A stretch of DNA of 64,000 nucleotides from Cupriavidus basilensis (GTDB lineage: Bacteria; Pseudomonadota; Gammaproteobacteria; Burkholderiales; Burkholderiaceae), in NCBI RefSeq assembly GCF_008801925.2, contig NZ_CP062804.1, positions 2,542,001-2,606,000 on the forward strand. Direction: 5' to 3'. The position numbers and the translations under genes were made by a program. Below, piece by piece: positions 1 to 8,609 of this stretch (its first letter is position 1; the number at the start of each line of letters is the position of its first letter). The notes beneath the pieces were generated by a model. It did no database searches. It saw only the letters and a program-made list of their open reading frames with translations, and was not told where the DNA came from.

Positions 1-1174
1 CCACTCCCAGGCTCCAGCCCACGCCAGTGGAGCGCAACGAGGTCGGATAGTAAGTGGCAGCCAGGGCATTCACCGCAGGCTGACCGCCAATGATGCAGAT
101 CCCAGTGATACCGACAACGAGAAACAGCAATCCCAGCGGTAGACCGGGCTGACCGATAGTTGCAATTGTGACCGCCGCCAACAGGAAGGCAGGCACGAGT
201 ACTTTAAAGAAGCCGATGCGGTCAATCGCCGGCCCCATCGCTAACGTTCCGACCACCCCACCTATCTGCAGCGCCGTACCTACCAGCACCGCCGCCGAAG
301 TCGGGAGCCCGGCGCTCTTGACGATCGTGGGTAGCCAGTTAGAGAGAAAGTATAGATTGAGCAGGTTCATGAAATTGACTGCCCAAAGGAGCAAGGTCAT
401 CCTGGCGCGGCCGCCGCGAAACAACTCCAGCACGGGTACGCCACCCTGGCGAGCGCCGGGCACGACCAAGTGCGTGTCCGGCGTGACCGCCAGGGACGGG
501 TCGATGCGGCGCAGGCACGCCGCTACCCGGTCATGCCGCACGCCGCGCACCACCAAGAACTGCATGGACTCAGGCATCTGCAGAAACATCAAGATCGCAA
601 GCACCATCGGCACGATGCCACCCACGATGAAAACGGACTGCCAGCCCCAGGCCGGAATGAGCACGGCCGAGATCAGGCCACCCAGCACCGCGCCGACAGT
701 GAAACCGCTGGACACCAGCATCATCAGCGTCACGCGCTTGCGCTTGGGGCTGAACTCGCTCGCCAGCGCCATGGCGTTGGGCATGATGGCGCCCAGGCCC
801 ACGCCGGTAGCAAACCTCAGCCCCAGCAGTTGCGTAATGCTGGTTGCCTGGGAAGTGGCGAGCATGCACAGCGCAAAGGCAAGCGTAGCCCAGATCAAGA
901 CCGGGCGGCGCCCCACCTTGTCGGCAACGACACTGAAGGCCAGCGAGCCCAGCAGCATGCCCAGCAAGCCCGCGCCGAATACAGGGCCGAGCGCAGCCTT
1001 GTCCACGCCCCAGGCCTGGATGATGGCGGGCGCGACGAAGCCCATGGATTGCACGTCGAACCCATCGATGATGACTGTCAGGCCAGTCAGCAGCAGGATC
1101 CAGATCTGGAAGGTGCTGAGGCGGCTTGTGTCCACGACCGCCGAAACGTCTATAGTGGGCTGCGGTTTAAACAT
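1..1174 (-). CDS. MFS transporter, aromatic acid:H+ symporter type (3' end outside window)
   Basis: At least 391 codons are visible and the C-terminus lies beyond base 1. The N-terminus has a hydrophobic helix followed by the MFS-like segment VIIDGFDVQSMGFVAPAI, then GLLGMLLGSLA, typical of the AAHS family (PcaK/BenK-like, usually about 440-460 residues). Near the window edge the reading gives STGVGWSLGVG, matching the conserved late-helix motif of this family. The ATG at 1174 is preceded by AGGAGG at good spacing. The gene follows the DoxX gene by about 90 bases on the same strand, so they may be co-transcribed. It probably imports a carboxylated aromatic through the inner membrane by proton symport; the substrate is not predictable. 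The divergent LysR gene is the likely regulator. Confidence 0.85.
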   Translation of the reverse strand, partial: MFKPQPTIDVSAVVDTSRLSTFQIWILLLTGLTVIIDGFDVQSMGFVAPAIIQAWGVDKAALGPVFGAGLLGMLLGSLAFSVVADKVGRRPVLIWATLAFALCMLATSQATSITQLLGLRFATGVGLGAIMPNAMALASEFSPKRKRVTLMMLVSSGFTVGAVLGGLISAVLIPAWGWQSVFIVGGIVPMVLAILMFLQMPESMQFLVVRGVRHDRVAACLRRIDPSLAVTPDTHLVVPGARQGGVPVLELFRGGRARMTLLLWAVNFMNLLNLYFLSNWLPTIVKSAGLPTSAAVLVGTALQIGGVVGTLAMGPAIDRIGFFKVLVPAFLLAAVTIATIGQPGLPLGLLFLVVGITGICIIGGQPAVNALAATYYPTSLRSTGVGWSLGV

Positions 1175-1265
1175 CGCAGGTGCCTCCTGTTGGGGCATTG
1201 TTGGATATTGACGGCAACCCGGCTCAGATCCTGACCGAAGTTTCGCCACGGACTCTCGACTTTGC

Positions 1266-1691
1266 CTAGTCGGCAGCCCGGCCGAGGCGCGGGATTGCAT
1301 TGGTGCATGCGAGCATCAGTAATGCGCCGAACAGGGCGCAATTCTTGAGGAAATGATTCAGCTGGTTGCTGTAGTTGGCAGAGTCAGCGAACCAGAAGCT
1401 ATGGAAGATAAACGTGGCTGGAACCACAAACAGCGCCAGTACCGCAGCGGCGAACCGCGTCTTCCAACCTAGCGCCAATGCCAGCCCTACCCCAACTTCG
1501 ACGATGATGACAAGGACGGTGACGCACTGCACGAATGGCAGCCCTAAGGTTGTGAGCATTGCCGAAACGCTGGCAAAATGTCCGATTTTCAACAAGCCAG
1601 ATACGACAAACAGCGCGCCCAGCAGTGCGCGCCCTACGACTACGCCCAAGTGCAGTCTCGGTGACGCAGAAAAGGATTGGATTTTGTTCAT
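1266..1691 (-). CDS. DoxX family membrane protein
   Basis: The 141-residue protein has about four hydrophobic segments. The first carries the DoxX-type pattern GRALLGALFVVSGLLKIG, followed by a VEVGVGLALALGWKTRFAA segment. Length and topology fit the DoxX/DoxD-like family of small inner-membrane proteins, some of which are linked to redox or thiol metabolism; the actual role is usually unknown. It is the first gene of a leftward pair with the MFS transporter and is divergent from the LysR gene, so the roughly 200-base gap 1692-1897 should hold the control region for both directions. Confidence 0.8.
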   Translation of the reverse strand: MNKIQSFSASPRLHLGVVVGRALLGALFVVSGLLKIGHFASVSAMLTTLGLPFVQCVTVLVIIVEVGVGLALALGWKTRFAAAVLALFVVPATFIFHSFWFADSANYSNQLNHFLKNCALFGALLMLACTNAIPRLGRAAD

Positions 1692-1897
1692 CCCTAGACT
1701 CCATATCGTTGCGATCCTGATGGCTTCATACTCTACGAGTAGTCCCTACCAACAAGAAGTCATCCGGCGGCATTTCATTTGTGCCACGGCGGCACAAATT
1801 CTTGAACACGCAACATTGCGAGTCGGCCATATCACGTTGGCCAAGCTCCGCGCGGCAACGGATGATGCCGCGATATTTCCTTTCGGGGACACACGTC

Positions 1898-2818
1898 ATG
1901 AAAGATCTGGACACGAGCAAACTGAATACAGTGGAACTGTTCTGCGCTGCGGCGAAAGCGCAGAGCTTCACCGCGGCGGCGGCCTGCCTGGGGACCACGC
2001 CGTCCGCGATTAGTAAGGCTGTGCGGCGCCTGGAGAACAGGTTGGGAATCAAGCTGTTTCAGCGCACAACCCGCGCCATCCGCCTGACAGACGACGGACT
2101 TGCTTACTACAAGACCTGCCACCAGGCGCTGGAGAGCATCCAGGAAGTAGAGCAGGCGCTTACCTGCCATAGCAGGCCTCGCGGCGTGCTGCGCATAAGC
2201 CTGCCTTACAGTTACGGCATCAAGCGCGTCATCCCACTGATCCCACGGTACGTCGAGCGCTACATGGGGCAAGTGAGGATCGAAGTCTCTCTTAGCAATT
2301 CGTTGGCTAATTTCGTGAAACAGGACTTCGATATGGCTATCCGGCTGGGGCCGATAGCAGACTCAAGGCTGGTTGTGCGCCGCTTGCATGAGGCACAGTT
2401 TCGTGTCGTCGCCACGCCAGCGTACCTGCGCCAGCATGATGTCCCCCGCAGCCCCGATGATTTGCGCCAGCATAATTGCCTGGGGTTGCTTATGCCCGAT
2501 AGCGGACGCGTCCTGCCTTGGACTTTTTCTGCCGAGGGGAATGCCAAAAGCGAAGTCGCCATTCGCTCGAGCATGACCTTTGATCACCCGCTGGGCACGC
2601 TGGCTGCCGTACTCAGCGATGCCGGTATCGCGCAATTGCTCGACTTCACGGTTGATGATGATCTTCGTAGCGGTCGCCTGGTCGAGGTACTGGCGGACGT
2701 ACGTCCACCGGCCCAGGCGGTTTCGGCCGTCTATCCCAGCAGCCGAAATCTGTCGGCAAAGGTGCGCACGTTCCTGGATTTCCTGCTTGAGGCAGTCGAT
2801 GAGCGGAATTGTGGCTAG
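1898..2818 (+). CDS. LysR family transcriptional regulator
   Basis: The 306-residue product has an N-terminal winged helix-turn-helix (residues about 8-65) with AAAKAQSFTAAAACLG and SAISKAVRRLENRLGIKLF, followed by a LysR substrate-binding domain. An upstream in-frame start at 1781 exists, but the extra 39 residues are unlike any LysR N-terminus and the ATG at 1898 gives normal family length. It is divergent from the DoxX-MFS pair, the classical arrangement in which a LysR protein controls the neighbouring operon from the shared gap. The inducer is unknown, possibly the compound carried by the transporter. Confidence 0.9.
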   Translation: MKDLDTSKLNTVELFCAAAKAQSFTAAAACLGTTPSAISKAVRRLENRLGIKLFQRTTRAIRLTDDGLAYYKTCHQALESIQEVEQALTCHSRPRGVLRISLPYSYGIKRVIPLIPRYVERYMGQVRIEVSLSNSLANFVKQDFDMAIRLGPIADSRLVVRRLHEAQFRVVATPAYLRQHDVPRSPDDLRQHNCLGLLMPDSGRVLPWTFSAEGNAKSEVAIRSSMTFDHPLGTLAAVLSDAGIAQLLDFTVDDDLRSGRLVEVLADVRPPAQAVSAVYPSSRNLSAKVRTFLDFLLEAVDERNCG

Positions 2819-2951
2819 GGATCTCACCACCCTAGTGAGGGCTGAGGCACGTTGCCTTGAGGCGAACCTAGCCTTAACACAAGCCGTTGCTTTCGCTCGA
2901 ATTCGGTCCGACCCAATCCTGAACCGACCAGTTTTTCACTCCGAATCCTCA

Positions 2952-3286
2952 CGCTGATTCCAGCGCCATGAAGACTACGCCGTTGGCCGAGGACGCTGCC
3001 GCACGGTCACGATGCCGCAGCCGCGGGCGAGTTCGCGGTTCTGGTAGGTGGCTAGCTTGGGGCCGGATCAAAGCGTCGAGCGGTGAGCGGTGAGCGGTGA
3101 GCGGGTACCGGTTCAGCGTGAGGCCCATCGCGCATCGTCGCTGACGACCTCCGCGCCTTCGGTTGATGCCACCGGGTTGGCATGTTCCTCCATCACGCGG
3201 CACAGTTGGTCAGCCTCGCCGGCACTGAAACCAGCCGCCAGCATAGCCACCTGCATGACCTGTTCCTGGAAGATGGGCCCGCCGAG
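2952..3286 (-). pseudogene. dnaE2: Decayed fragment of error-prone DNA polymerase DnaE2 (ImuC)
   Basis: Two conserved pieces of DnaE2 survive in order on this strand. Bases 3286-3191 read LGGPIFQEQVMQVAMLAAGF followed by SAGEADQLCRVM, matching the polymerase-core motif LGVPLFQEQVMQ...GEADQLRRAM. Bases 3058-2990 read ELARGCGIVTVRQRP, then a frame change, and 2987-2952 read ANGVVFMALES, matching the C-terminal OB-fold start (RACGIVTVRQRPGTA.GVVFVTLEDE). By my memory of the family, these pieces lie about 200 residues apart in an intact protein, so the middle is deleted. A GAGCGGT repeat sits between them. No imuA/imuB was seen nearby. The gene is certainly non-functional; the identity rests on motif recall, not alignment. 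Confidence 0.72.
3078..3105. repeat. Tandem heptamer GAGCGGT, four copies
   Basis: Three perfect GAGCGGT copies are followed by GAGCGGG. The array lies between the two surviving pieces of the dnaE2 remnant and may mark the deletion junction. Confidence 0.85.
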
Positions 3287-3414
3287 CGTGCAACAGCCGG
3301 AACCTCCGAAATGTCGAGCCTGATACTGCGTTGATGGCGATCGCGCCAATCCGCACACGTCGCAAAAGGCCCGGCAACGCCATTCAAAGATTGAAGTGAG
3401 AACCGATACCCGGA

Positions 3415-4149
3415 TCAACTGCGCACCGGCACGATACTGAACCGAGAGACTCCCTGGGTTGCAGCCATCTCGGCCGCCAGTCCCGCCGGCGATAGCGCGC
3501 GCGCCTTGTCCGGTGCGACCAGGCTGACTCGCCACACGGCCTGGTTGTCGGCAAACGTGATGGTCAGGCTGTCGTGCAGCACGCGATAGCCGCGAGACCT
3601 TGCCCTGTCGATCAGCAGATCGAAGTCCGGTGCTTCGCCGGGTTGGAAAGTCAGCGACACATCAAGCGTCATGCGCCCCGGAAGCCTGGACTCCAGCCGG
3701 TGCAACAGGGACATCGAGCCCACGCATAGCACGGCGAGCACCAACGCGGCGGCATAGAAGCCAACCCCGAGCAACACGCCTATGGCCGAGGCAGCCCAGA
3801 TGGACGCCGCGGTCGTGAGGCCGCGGATGCGCATGCCGTCCTTCATGATGACCCCGGCGCAGAGGAAGCCGACGCCGGTGACCACGCCCTGGATAGTATG
3901 GGTCGGATCTGCCTGGATGTGCGCCGTGGCGCCGCCATACCAGAGCGACGCGTGACCGACGAATACCGTCAGCGCCGTGGACGCCATGCACACGAGGCCG
4001 TAGGTGCGCATGCCGGCGGCGCGCCCGTTGTACGAGCGCTCGTAGCCCACCAGCATCCCGAGCAGCAGCGCGCCCACCATGTTCAGCCCGATAAACGCGT
4101 TGGCAGCGAGAAAGGCGCTGCTCCAATAGTGCTGCAGATCTCCTAGCAT
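3415..4149 (-). CDS. MgtC/SapB family membrane protein
   Basis: The 244-residue protein has the MgtC family layout: an N-terminal membrane half with LLLGMLVGYERSYNGRAAGMRT, GLVCMASTAL, TGVGFLCAGVIMKDG and GLTTAASIWAASAIGVLLG (about five helices), then a soluble domain from about residue 165 resembling the ACT-like tail of longer family members. MgtC proteins act in the inner membrane and are linked to survival in low magnesium and modulation of F-type ATP synthase or other P-type/ATPase partners; members outside pathogens are less well understood. The gene starts only 12 bases after the TolC-like stop codon, so it appears to be the last gene of the efflux operon. Confidence 0.88.
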   Translation of the reverse strand: MLGDLQHYWSSAFLAANAFIGLNMVGALLLGMLVGYERSYNGRAAGMRTYGLVCMASTALTVFVGHASLWYGGATAHIQADPTHTIQGVVTGVGFLCAGVIMKDGMRIRGLTTAASIWAASAIGVLLGVGFYAAALVLAVLCVGSMSLLHRLESRLPGRMTLDVSLTFQPGEAPDFDLLIDRARSRGYRVLHDSLTITFADNQAVWRVSLVAPDKARALSPAGLAAEMAATQGVSRFSIVPVRS

Positions 4150-4161
4150 AGGATTTCGCGA

Positions 4162-5547
4162 TCAGGCTGCGAGCCAGGCATTCAACGAGCGCAAGGTTTC
4201 CTCGCTCAGTTCCCCCGCCGCGGCGGCAAGCCGCAGACGGCCAAGGAGGTAGTCCAGGCGTGCCTGAACCAAGTCAAGCTCAGCGGCGAACACGCGCTGC
4301 TGTGCGTCCAGTACGTCGGGTTCCGTACGGGTGCCAACGTCCCGGCCCAGCGTCGTCGCCGCGAGCGCGCTACGCGCCGAAGTCAACGACTGCTCAAGCG
4401 CGGCGACGCGCGACACGCCCGTTTTCACCGAGAGGAATCCGTCCTGCACATTCAAGCGCACGTCTCGCCGGGCGGCGGCAACCTCCTGCTCCGCCTGGCT
4501 CCTTCTCGCAACGGATTCCCGCTCGCGCGAATCCAGTCCGCCGCCCGCGTACAGCGGAATGTTCAGCTGCACGCCGATCGTCGCGGTTCGGGTGTTGCTG
4601 GCTGCAACCCAGGGAGCCAGGTTGCCGGTCTGGCCTTGGGCGCCGTAACGGGCCACGAGCGCGACGGTCGGGCGACTGCTGACGCGGTACTTGTCGATCT
4701 CCGCGCGGGCAATGTCGAGCTCCGACTGCTTGGTCTTCACGACGTAGTTCTGATCTTCACCCCTTGCCTGCCACGCCAGGAGATTGTCCGGTTCCGGCGG
4801 TCGCGGCGCGAAATTTGGCGCCAGCCCGCTGAGCTGATCGGGCGGCAGGCCGACCGTTTCCAGGAAGCGCGTGCGTCGTTGCTCTAACGCAGACTGCGCC
4901 GTGACTTCGCGACTCTCCACGCCATCCAGGCGCGCCTGGGCTTCATGAAGATCGGTGATCTTGCCCTGGCCGATGTCGAAGCGCGCCTTCGCGCGGTCCC
5001 GTTGCTGTCGCAAGGCCGCCTTCTCGGCCCGCACTACACGCAGCGTTTCCTCGCCCAATACCACGCCGAAATAGGCCTCGGCCACCCGCAAGGCCAGATC
5101 CTGGCGAGACTGGTCGAACTGCGTTTGCGCCAGGTTCGATTGCTCGCCCAACTGCTTCCTCGTGGCTACCGCGGTCTTGTCGTAAAGCGGCTGCACGAGC
5201 AAGACGCCGGCCTGCCTCGCCGTGCCCGAACTATCGGCGGAAACCAAGGGCGCGAGCTCGGCTGGCGGGTTGGCGGACGAACGATTGTTGATCCGATCCA
5301 GTGCCGCCTGGAGGCTTACGCGGGGACGCAGCAAGGCATCGCCCTGCACAGCCTTCTCACGCCCGGCCGTGAGCGCATCATTTGCAGCCAGGCTTGTCGG
5401 ATCATGCGCCAAGGCCTGTTGGTAGGCCCCCACGAGATCGATAGCGCCCGACGCTCCAGCGTTCAGGAAAAGCATGCAGCCCAACGCCACTTGCCCGGCC
5501 CGCAGGGCCATACTCAATCTTTTCATCGACATAACTTTCATCGTCAT
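4162..5547 (-). CDS. TolC family outer-membrane efflux channel (type I-like, no lipobox)
   Basis: About 461 residues. A signal peptide ending near NAGASGA is followed by a TolC opening, AIDLVGAYQQALAHDPT, and two long alpha-helical repeats of the outer-membrane efflux protein family, including RVAEAYFGVVLGEETLRVV and LNVQDGFLSVKTGVSRV. It lacks the Cys lipobox of NodT-type channels and looks like classical TolC. The open frame extends into the pump gene, but the cluster of ATGs just after the pump stop (5547, 5541, 5532, 5526) gives a proper signal peptide; 5547 is chosen and the exact Met is uncertain. It completes the tripartite pump encoded immediately upstream. Confidence 0.88.
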   Translation of the reverse strand: MTMKVMSMKRLSMALRAGQVALGCMLFLNAGASGAIDLVGAYQQALAHDPTSLAANDALTAGREKAVQGDALLRPRVSLQAALDRINNRSSANPPAELAPLVSADSSGTARQAGVLLVQPLYDKTAVATRKQLGEQSNLAQTQFDQSRQDLALRVAEAYFGVVLGEETLRVVRAEKAALRQQRDRAKARFDIGQGKITDLHEAQARLDGVESREVTAQSALEQRRTRFLETVGLPPDQLSGLAPNFAPRPPEPDNLLAWQARGEDQNYVVKTKQSELDIARAEIDKYRVSSRPTVALVARYGAQGQTGNLAPWVAASNTRTATIGVQLNIPLYAGGGLDSRERESVARRSQAEQEVAAARRDVRLNVQDGFLSVKTGVSRVAALEQSLTSARSALAATTLGRDVGTRTEPDVLDAQQRVFAAELDLVQARLDYLLGRLRLAAAAGELSEETLRSLNAWLAA

Positions 5548-5555
5548 ACTTGCGA

Positions 5556-8500
5556 TCAGACGGTCTCCGGGCGCTTGGCCCGATAGCAGGTCGCATACAA
5601 AGCGGGAAGAAAGACGAGCGTCAACACCGTGGCGACGGCGAGTCCTCCCATGATTGCCCACGCCATCGGGCCCCAGAACACGGAATGGGTAAGCGGCACC
5701 ATCGCCAGAATTGCAGCCAAGGCAGTCAGCACGATCGGACGCAGCCGCCGCACCGCCGCTTCGACGATGGCTGTCCACAGTGCGACGCCCGCGCCCACGT
5801 CCTGATCGATCTGTACGACCAGGATCACCGAGTTGCGGATGATCATTCCAGCGAGGGCGATCACACCCAACATGGCGACAAAGCCAAATGGAATCTGAAA
5901 TGTGGCCATGATCGCGCTGACACCGATCAGCCCGAGCGGCGCGGTCAGCAGGACCATCGCCATCTTCTTCATGTCCTGAAGTTGAATCATCAGCAGCAAG
6001 AGCACCGCGATAATCGTCACCGGCATCACCGCGAAAACAGAACGCTGGGCCTTCTCACTCGATTCGTAAGCGCCTCCGATCTCGATGCCATAGCCGAGCG
6101 GAAGCGCCTTTTCCAATGCATCGATCTTCGGCTGTAGCGCGCGCGTGACGTCAGGTGCCTGCGCCCCCGCGATGTCGGCACGAACGGTCAGCGTTGGCAC
6201 GCGGTTGCGCCTCCAGAGCTCGCTGTCTTCGCTGTCAAGCGTGAGCCGGGCCACTTGCGAGACCGGCACAAATTTTCCGTCGCGCACATAGATCTTGGCA
6301 TCCTTCAGGTTGTTCAGGTCCGTGCGCTCCGCCGCGACGAGGCGCGCGACCACGTCGATACCCTGGTCCTCCTCACGGTACTGCGTGATTGGCGTGCCCG
6401 ACAACGAGGCCTCGAGGGCTTCCTTGATCTGGCCTGAACTGATGCCCAGTGCACGCGCCTTATCCTGGTCCACGTCGATCTGCACGCGTTTGATGCGTTC
6501 GCCCCAATCCTGGTTGACCTGGCGCACATGCGGCTCTTCGCGCATGATGTCGGCCACCTGCTGACCGATCGCGCGAACCTTGACGTTGTCCTGCCCGTAC
6601 ACGCGGAACTGCACCGGGTATCCGACTGGCGGACCGTTCTCCAGTCGATTGACGCGGCCCCGCACATTCGGGAATCTTTCGTCGAACAGCTTCTCGAGCT
6701 TCTCCTTCGCCCGCTCCCGTGCCTCACCGCCCCTCGTCATCACCAGCATCTCGCCCAGGTTCAGATTGGGCGTCTGCACATCGAGCGGCAGGTAGAATCG
6801 TGGCGTACCGTTGCCAACAAAGCTGGTCACGGCAGCAATGTCCGGATCGCCCTTGAGCAGGTCTTCCAGCGTCTGGACCTCGCGCTGACTCGCCTCAAAG
6901 GTCGAGGCTTTCGGCATCCACAGGTCCACAATGAGTTCGGCCCGGTCTGACGCGGGAAAGAACTGCTGGGGTATCGCCTTGAACAGCACCAGTGCGCCGA
7001 CAAATGCCGCGAGCGTGATGCCGAGCACCCACACGCGCTGCTTAAGGCAGAAGTCAATGAAGTGGCGGAACTTGACATAGAAGCCGCGCTGGTAGACGGC
7101 ATCCTCGTCATGCGACGCATGCGCATGCTCCTTCAACAGCTTGAAACCGATGTATGGCGTGAAGAGGACGGCCACGATCCACGACAACAACAGCGAAATG
7201 CCCACCACCTGGAACAGGGAGTACACATATTCGCCGGTGCCCGACTTCGCAAAGCCGACCGGCAGGAAGCCCGCCGCCGTGATCAACGTGCCGGTAAGCA
7301 TCGGGAAAGCCGTGGCCGTGTACGCGTAGGTGGCGGCGCGGAACTTATCCCAGCCCTGCTCGAGCTTCAGTGCCATCATTTCGACGGCAATAATGGCGTC
7401 ATCCACCAATAGTCCGAGCGCAATGATCAGCGCACCTAGCGAGATGCGCTGCAAGTCGATGCCCATCACATACATCGCCAGGAACGTCATGGCCAGCACG
7501 AGCGGGATGCTGAGCGCGACGACCAGTCCCGTGCGCAAGCCCAGCGACAGGAAGCTCACGACGAGCACAATGATCACTGCCTCGGCCAGACTCTTCTTGA
7601 ACTCGAATACGGAATGCTCGACGATACGTGGCTGGTCGCTTACGGCGTGGATCTGCACACCCACCGGCAAGGTGGACTCGATGCGCTTGACCGTTTCGTC
7701 CAGCTTTGTGCCAAGCCGAATCACGTCGCCGCCCTTGCGCATGCTCACCGCAAGTCCAATCGCCTCGTTGCCGTTGAAGCGCATCCTCGAGGTGGCAGGC
7801 TCCACAAAGCCCCGACGGACGTCGGCGATATCGCCAAGGCGGAAGGTACGCTGGCCGGCACGGATGCCGATGGCGCGAATTCCTTCGACCGAGTCAAACT
7901 CGCCACTGACAGCCAGCCGCACCTGTTCCGCAGTGGTTTGCACCGTCCCGCCCGACGTCACGACATTGGTTTGCTGGAGCGTCGACGCAATCAGTGCCGG
8001 GTCGATCCCCAGCGAGGCGAGCTTGGCGGTGGAGACTTCCACATAGATCTTCTGTTCCTGCTTGCCCACGAGGTCGACCTTGTTGACGTCGCCGACACGA
8101 AGAAACTCGTTACGCGCGGCATCTGCAATCCGTCTCAGATCGTCATAGTCGAAGCCATCACCAGTGATGGCATAGAGGTTACCGAAGGTGTCCCCGAACT
8201 CGTCATTGAAGAAAGGTCCCTGCGTGCCCTGTGGCAGGGTATGCCGGATGTCGCCCATCTTCTTCCGGACCTGGTACCACACGTCCGGCACTGCGCCCGG
8301 TGGTACGTCCTCGCGCAAGTTCACCTTGACCTGCGTTTCGCCCGGCTTCACATAGGTGGACGTATAGTCGATCTCCGCCACCTCTTGCAGCTTGCGCTCG
8401 ATCTTGTCAGTGACCTGATCGGCCATCTGCTGGGCGGAGCTCCCCGGCCAGTACGCCTGGACGACCATGGTCTTGATCGTGAACTCCGGGTCTTCCTTCT

Positions 8501-8609
8501 GGCCAAGGCTGCCATAGGCCAGCACGCCGGCCACGGACAACAGCAATAGCAGGAACGCGATCATCTGCTGGTGCTTCAGTGCCCATTCGGACAGGTTGAT
8601 GCCTTTCAC
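5556..8609 (-). CDS. RND efflux transporter, inner-membrane pump subunit
   Basis: This 1017-residue protein has full RND length with two 6-helix halves and two large periplasmic loops. It begins with a short cytoplasmic segment and helix 1 (MIAFLLLLLSVAGVLAYGSL), followed by GQKEDPEFTIKTMVVQAYWPG. Helix 4 contains GLLVDDAIIAVEMM with the paired Asp needed for proton relay in AcrB-type pumps. It is therefore a proton-driven exporter of organic compounds or drugs, not clearly a CzcA metal pump. Translation starts at a GTG overlapping the adaptor stop (GTGA), implying coupling. Substrate is unknown; the shared operator with the Pqi and aromatic genes suggests solvents or aromatics. Confidence 0.93.
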   Translation of the reverse strand: MKGINLSEWALKHQQMIAFLLLLLSVAGVLAYGSLGQKEDPEFTIKTMVVQAYWPGSSAQQMADQVTDKIERKLQEVAEIDYTSTYVKPGETQVKVNLREDVPPGAVPDVWYQVRKKMGDIRHTLPQGTQGPFFNDEFGDTFGNLYAITGDGFDYDDLRRIADAARNEFLRVGDVNKVDLVGKQEQKIYVEVSTAKLASLGIDPALIASTLQQTNVVTSGGTVQTTAEQVRLAVSGEFDSVEGIRAIGIRAGQRTFRLGDIADVRRGFVEPATSRMRFNGNEAIGLAVSMRKGGDVIRLGTKLDETVKRIESTLPVGVQIHAVSDQPRIVEHSVFEFKKSLAEAVIIVLVVSFLSLGLRTGLVVALSIPLVLAMTFLAMYVMGIDLQRISLGALIIALGLLVDDAIIAVEMMALKLEQGWDKFRAATYAYTATAFPMLTGTLITAAGFLPVGFAKSGTGEYVYSLFQVVGISLLLSWIVAVLFTPYIGFKLLKEHAHASHDEDAVYQRGFYVKFRHFIDFCLKQRVWVLGITLAAFVGALVLFKAIPQQFFPASDRAELIVDLWMPKASTFEASQREVQTLEDLLKGDPDIAAVTSFVGNGTPRFYLPLDVQTPNLNLGEMLVMTRGGEARERAKEKLEKLFDERFPNVRGRVNRLENGPPVGYPVQFRVYGQDNVKVRAIGQQVADIMREEPHVRQVNQDWGERIKRVQIDVDQDKARALGISSGQIKEALEASLSGTPITQYREEDQGIDVVARLVAAERTDLNNLKDAKIYVRDGKFVPVSQVARLTLDSEDSELWRRNRVPTLTVRADIAGAQAPDVTRALQPKIDALEKALPLGYGIEIGGAYESSEKAQRSVFAVMPVTIIAVLLLLMIQLQDMKKMAMVLLTAPLGLIGVSAIMATFQIPFGFVAMLGVIALAGMIIRNSVILVVQIDQDVGAGVALWTAIVEAAVRRLRPIVLTALAAILAMVPLTHSVFWGPMAWAIMGGLAVATVLTLVFLPALYATCYRAKRPETV

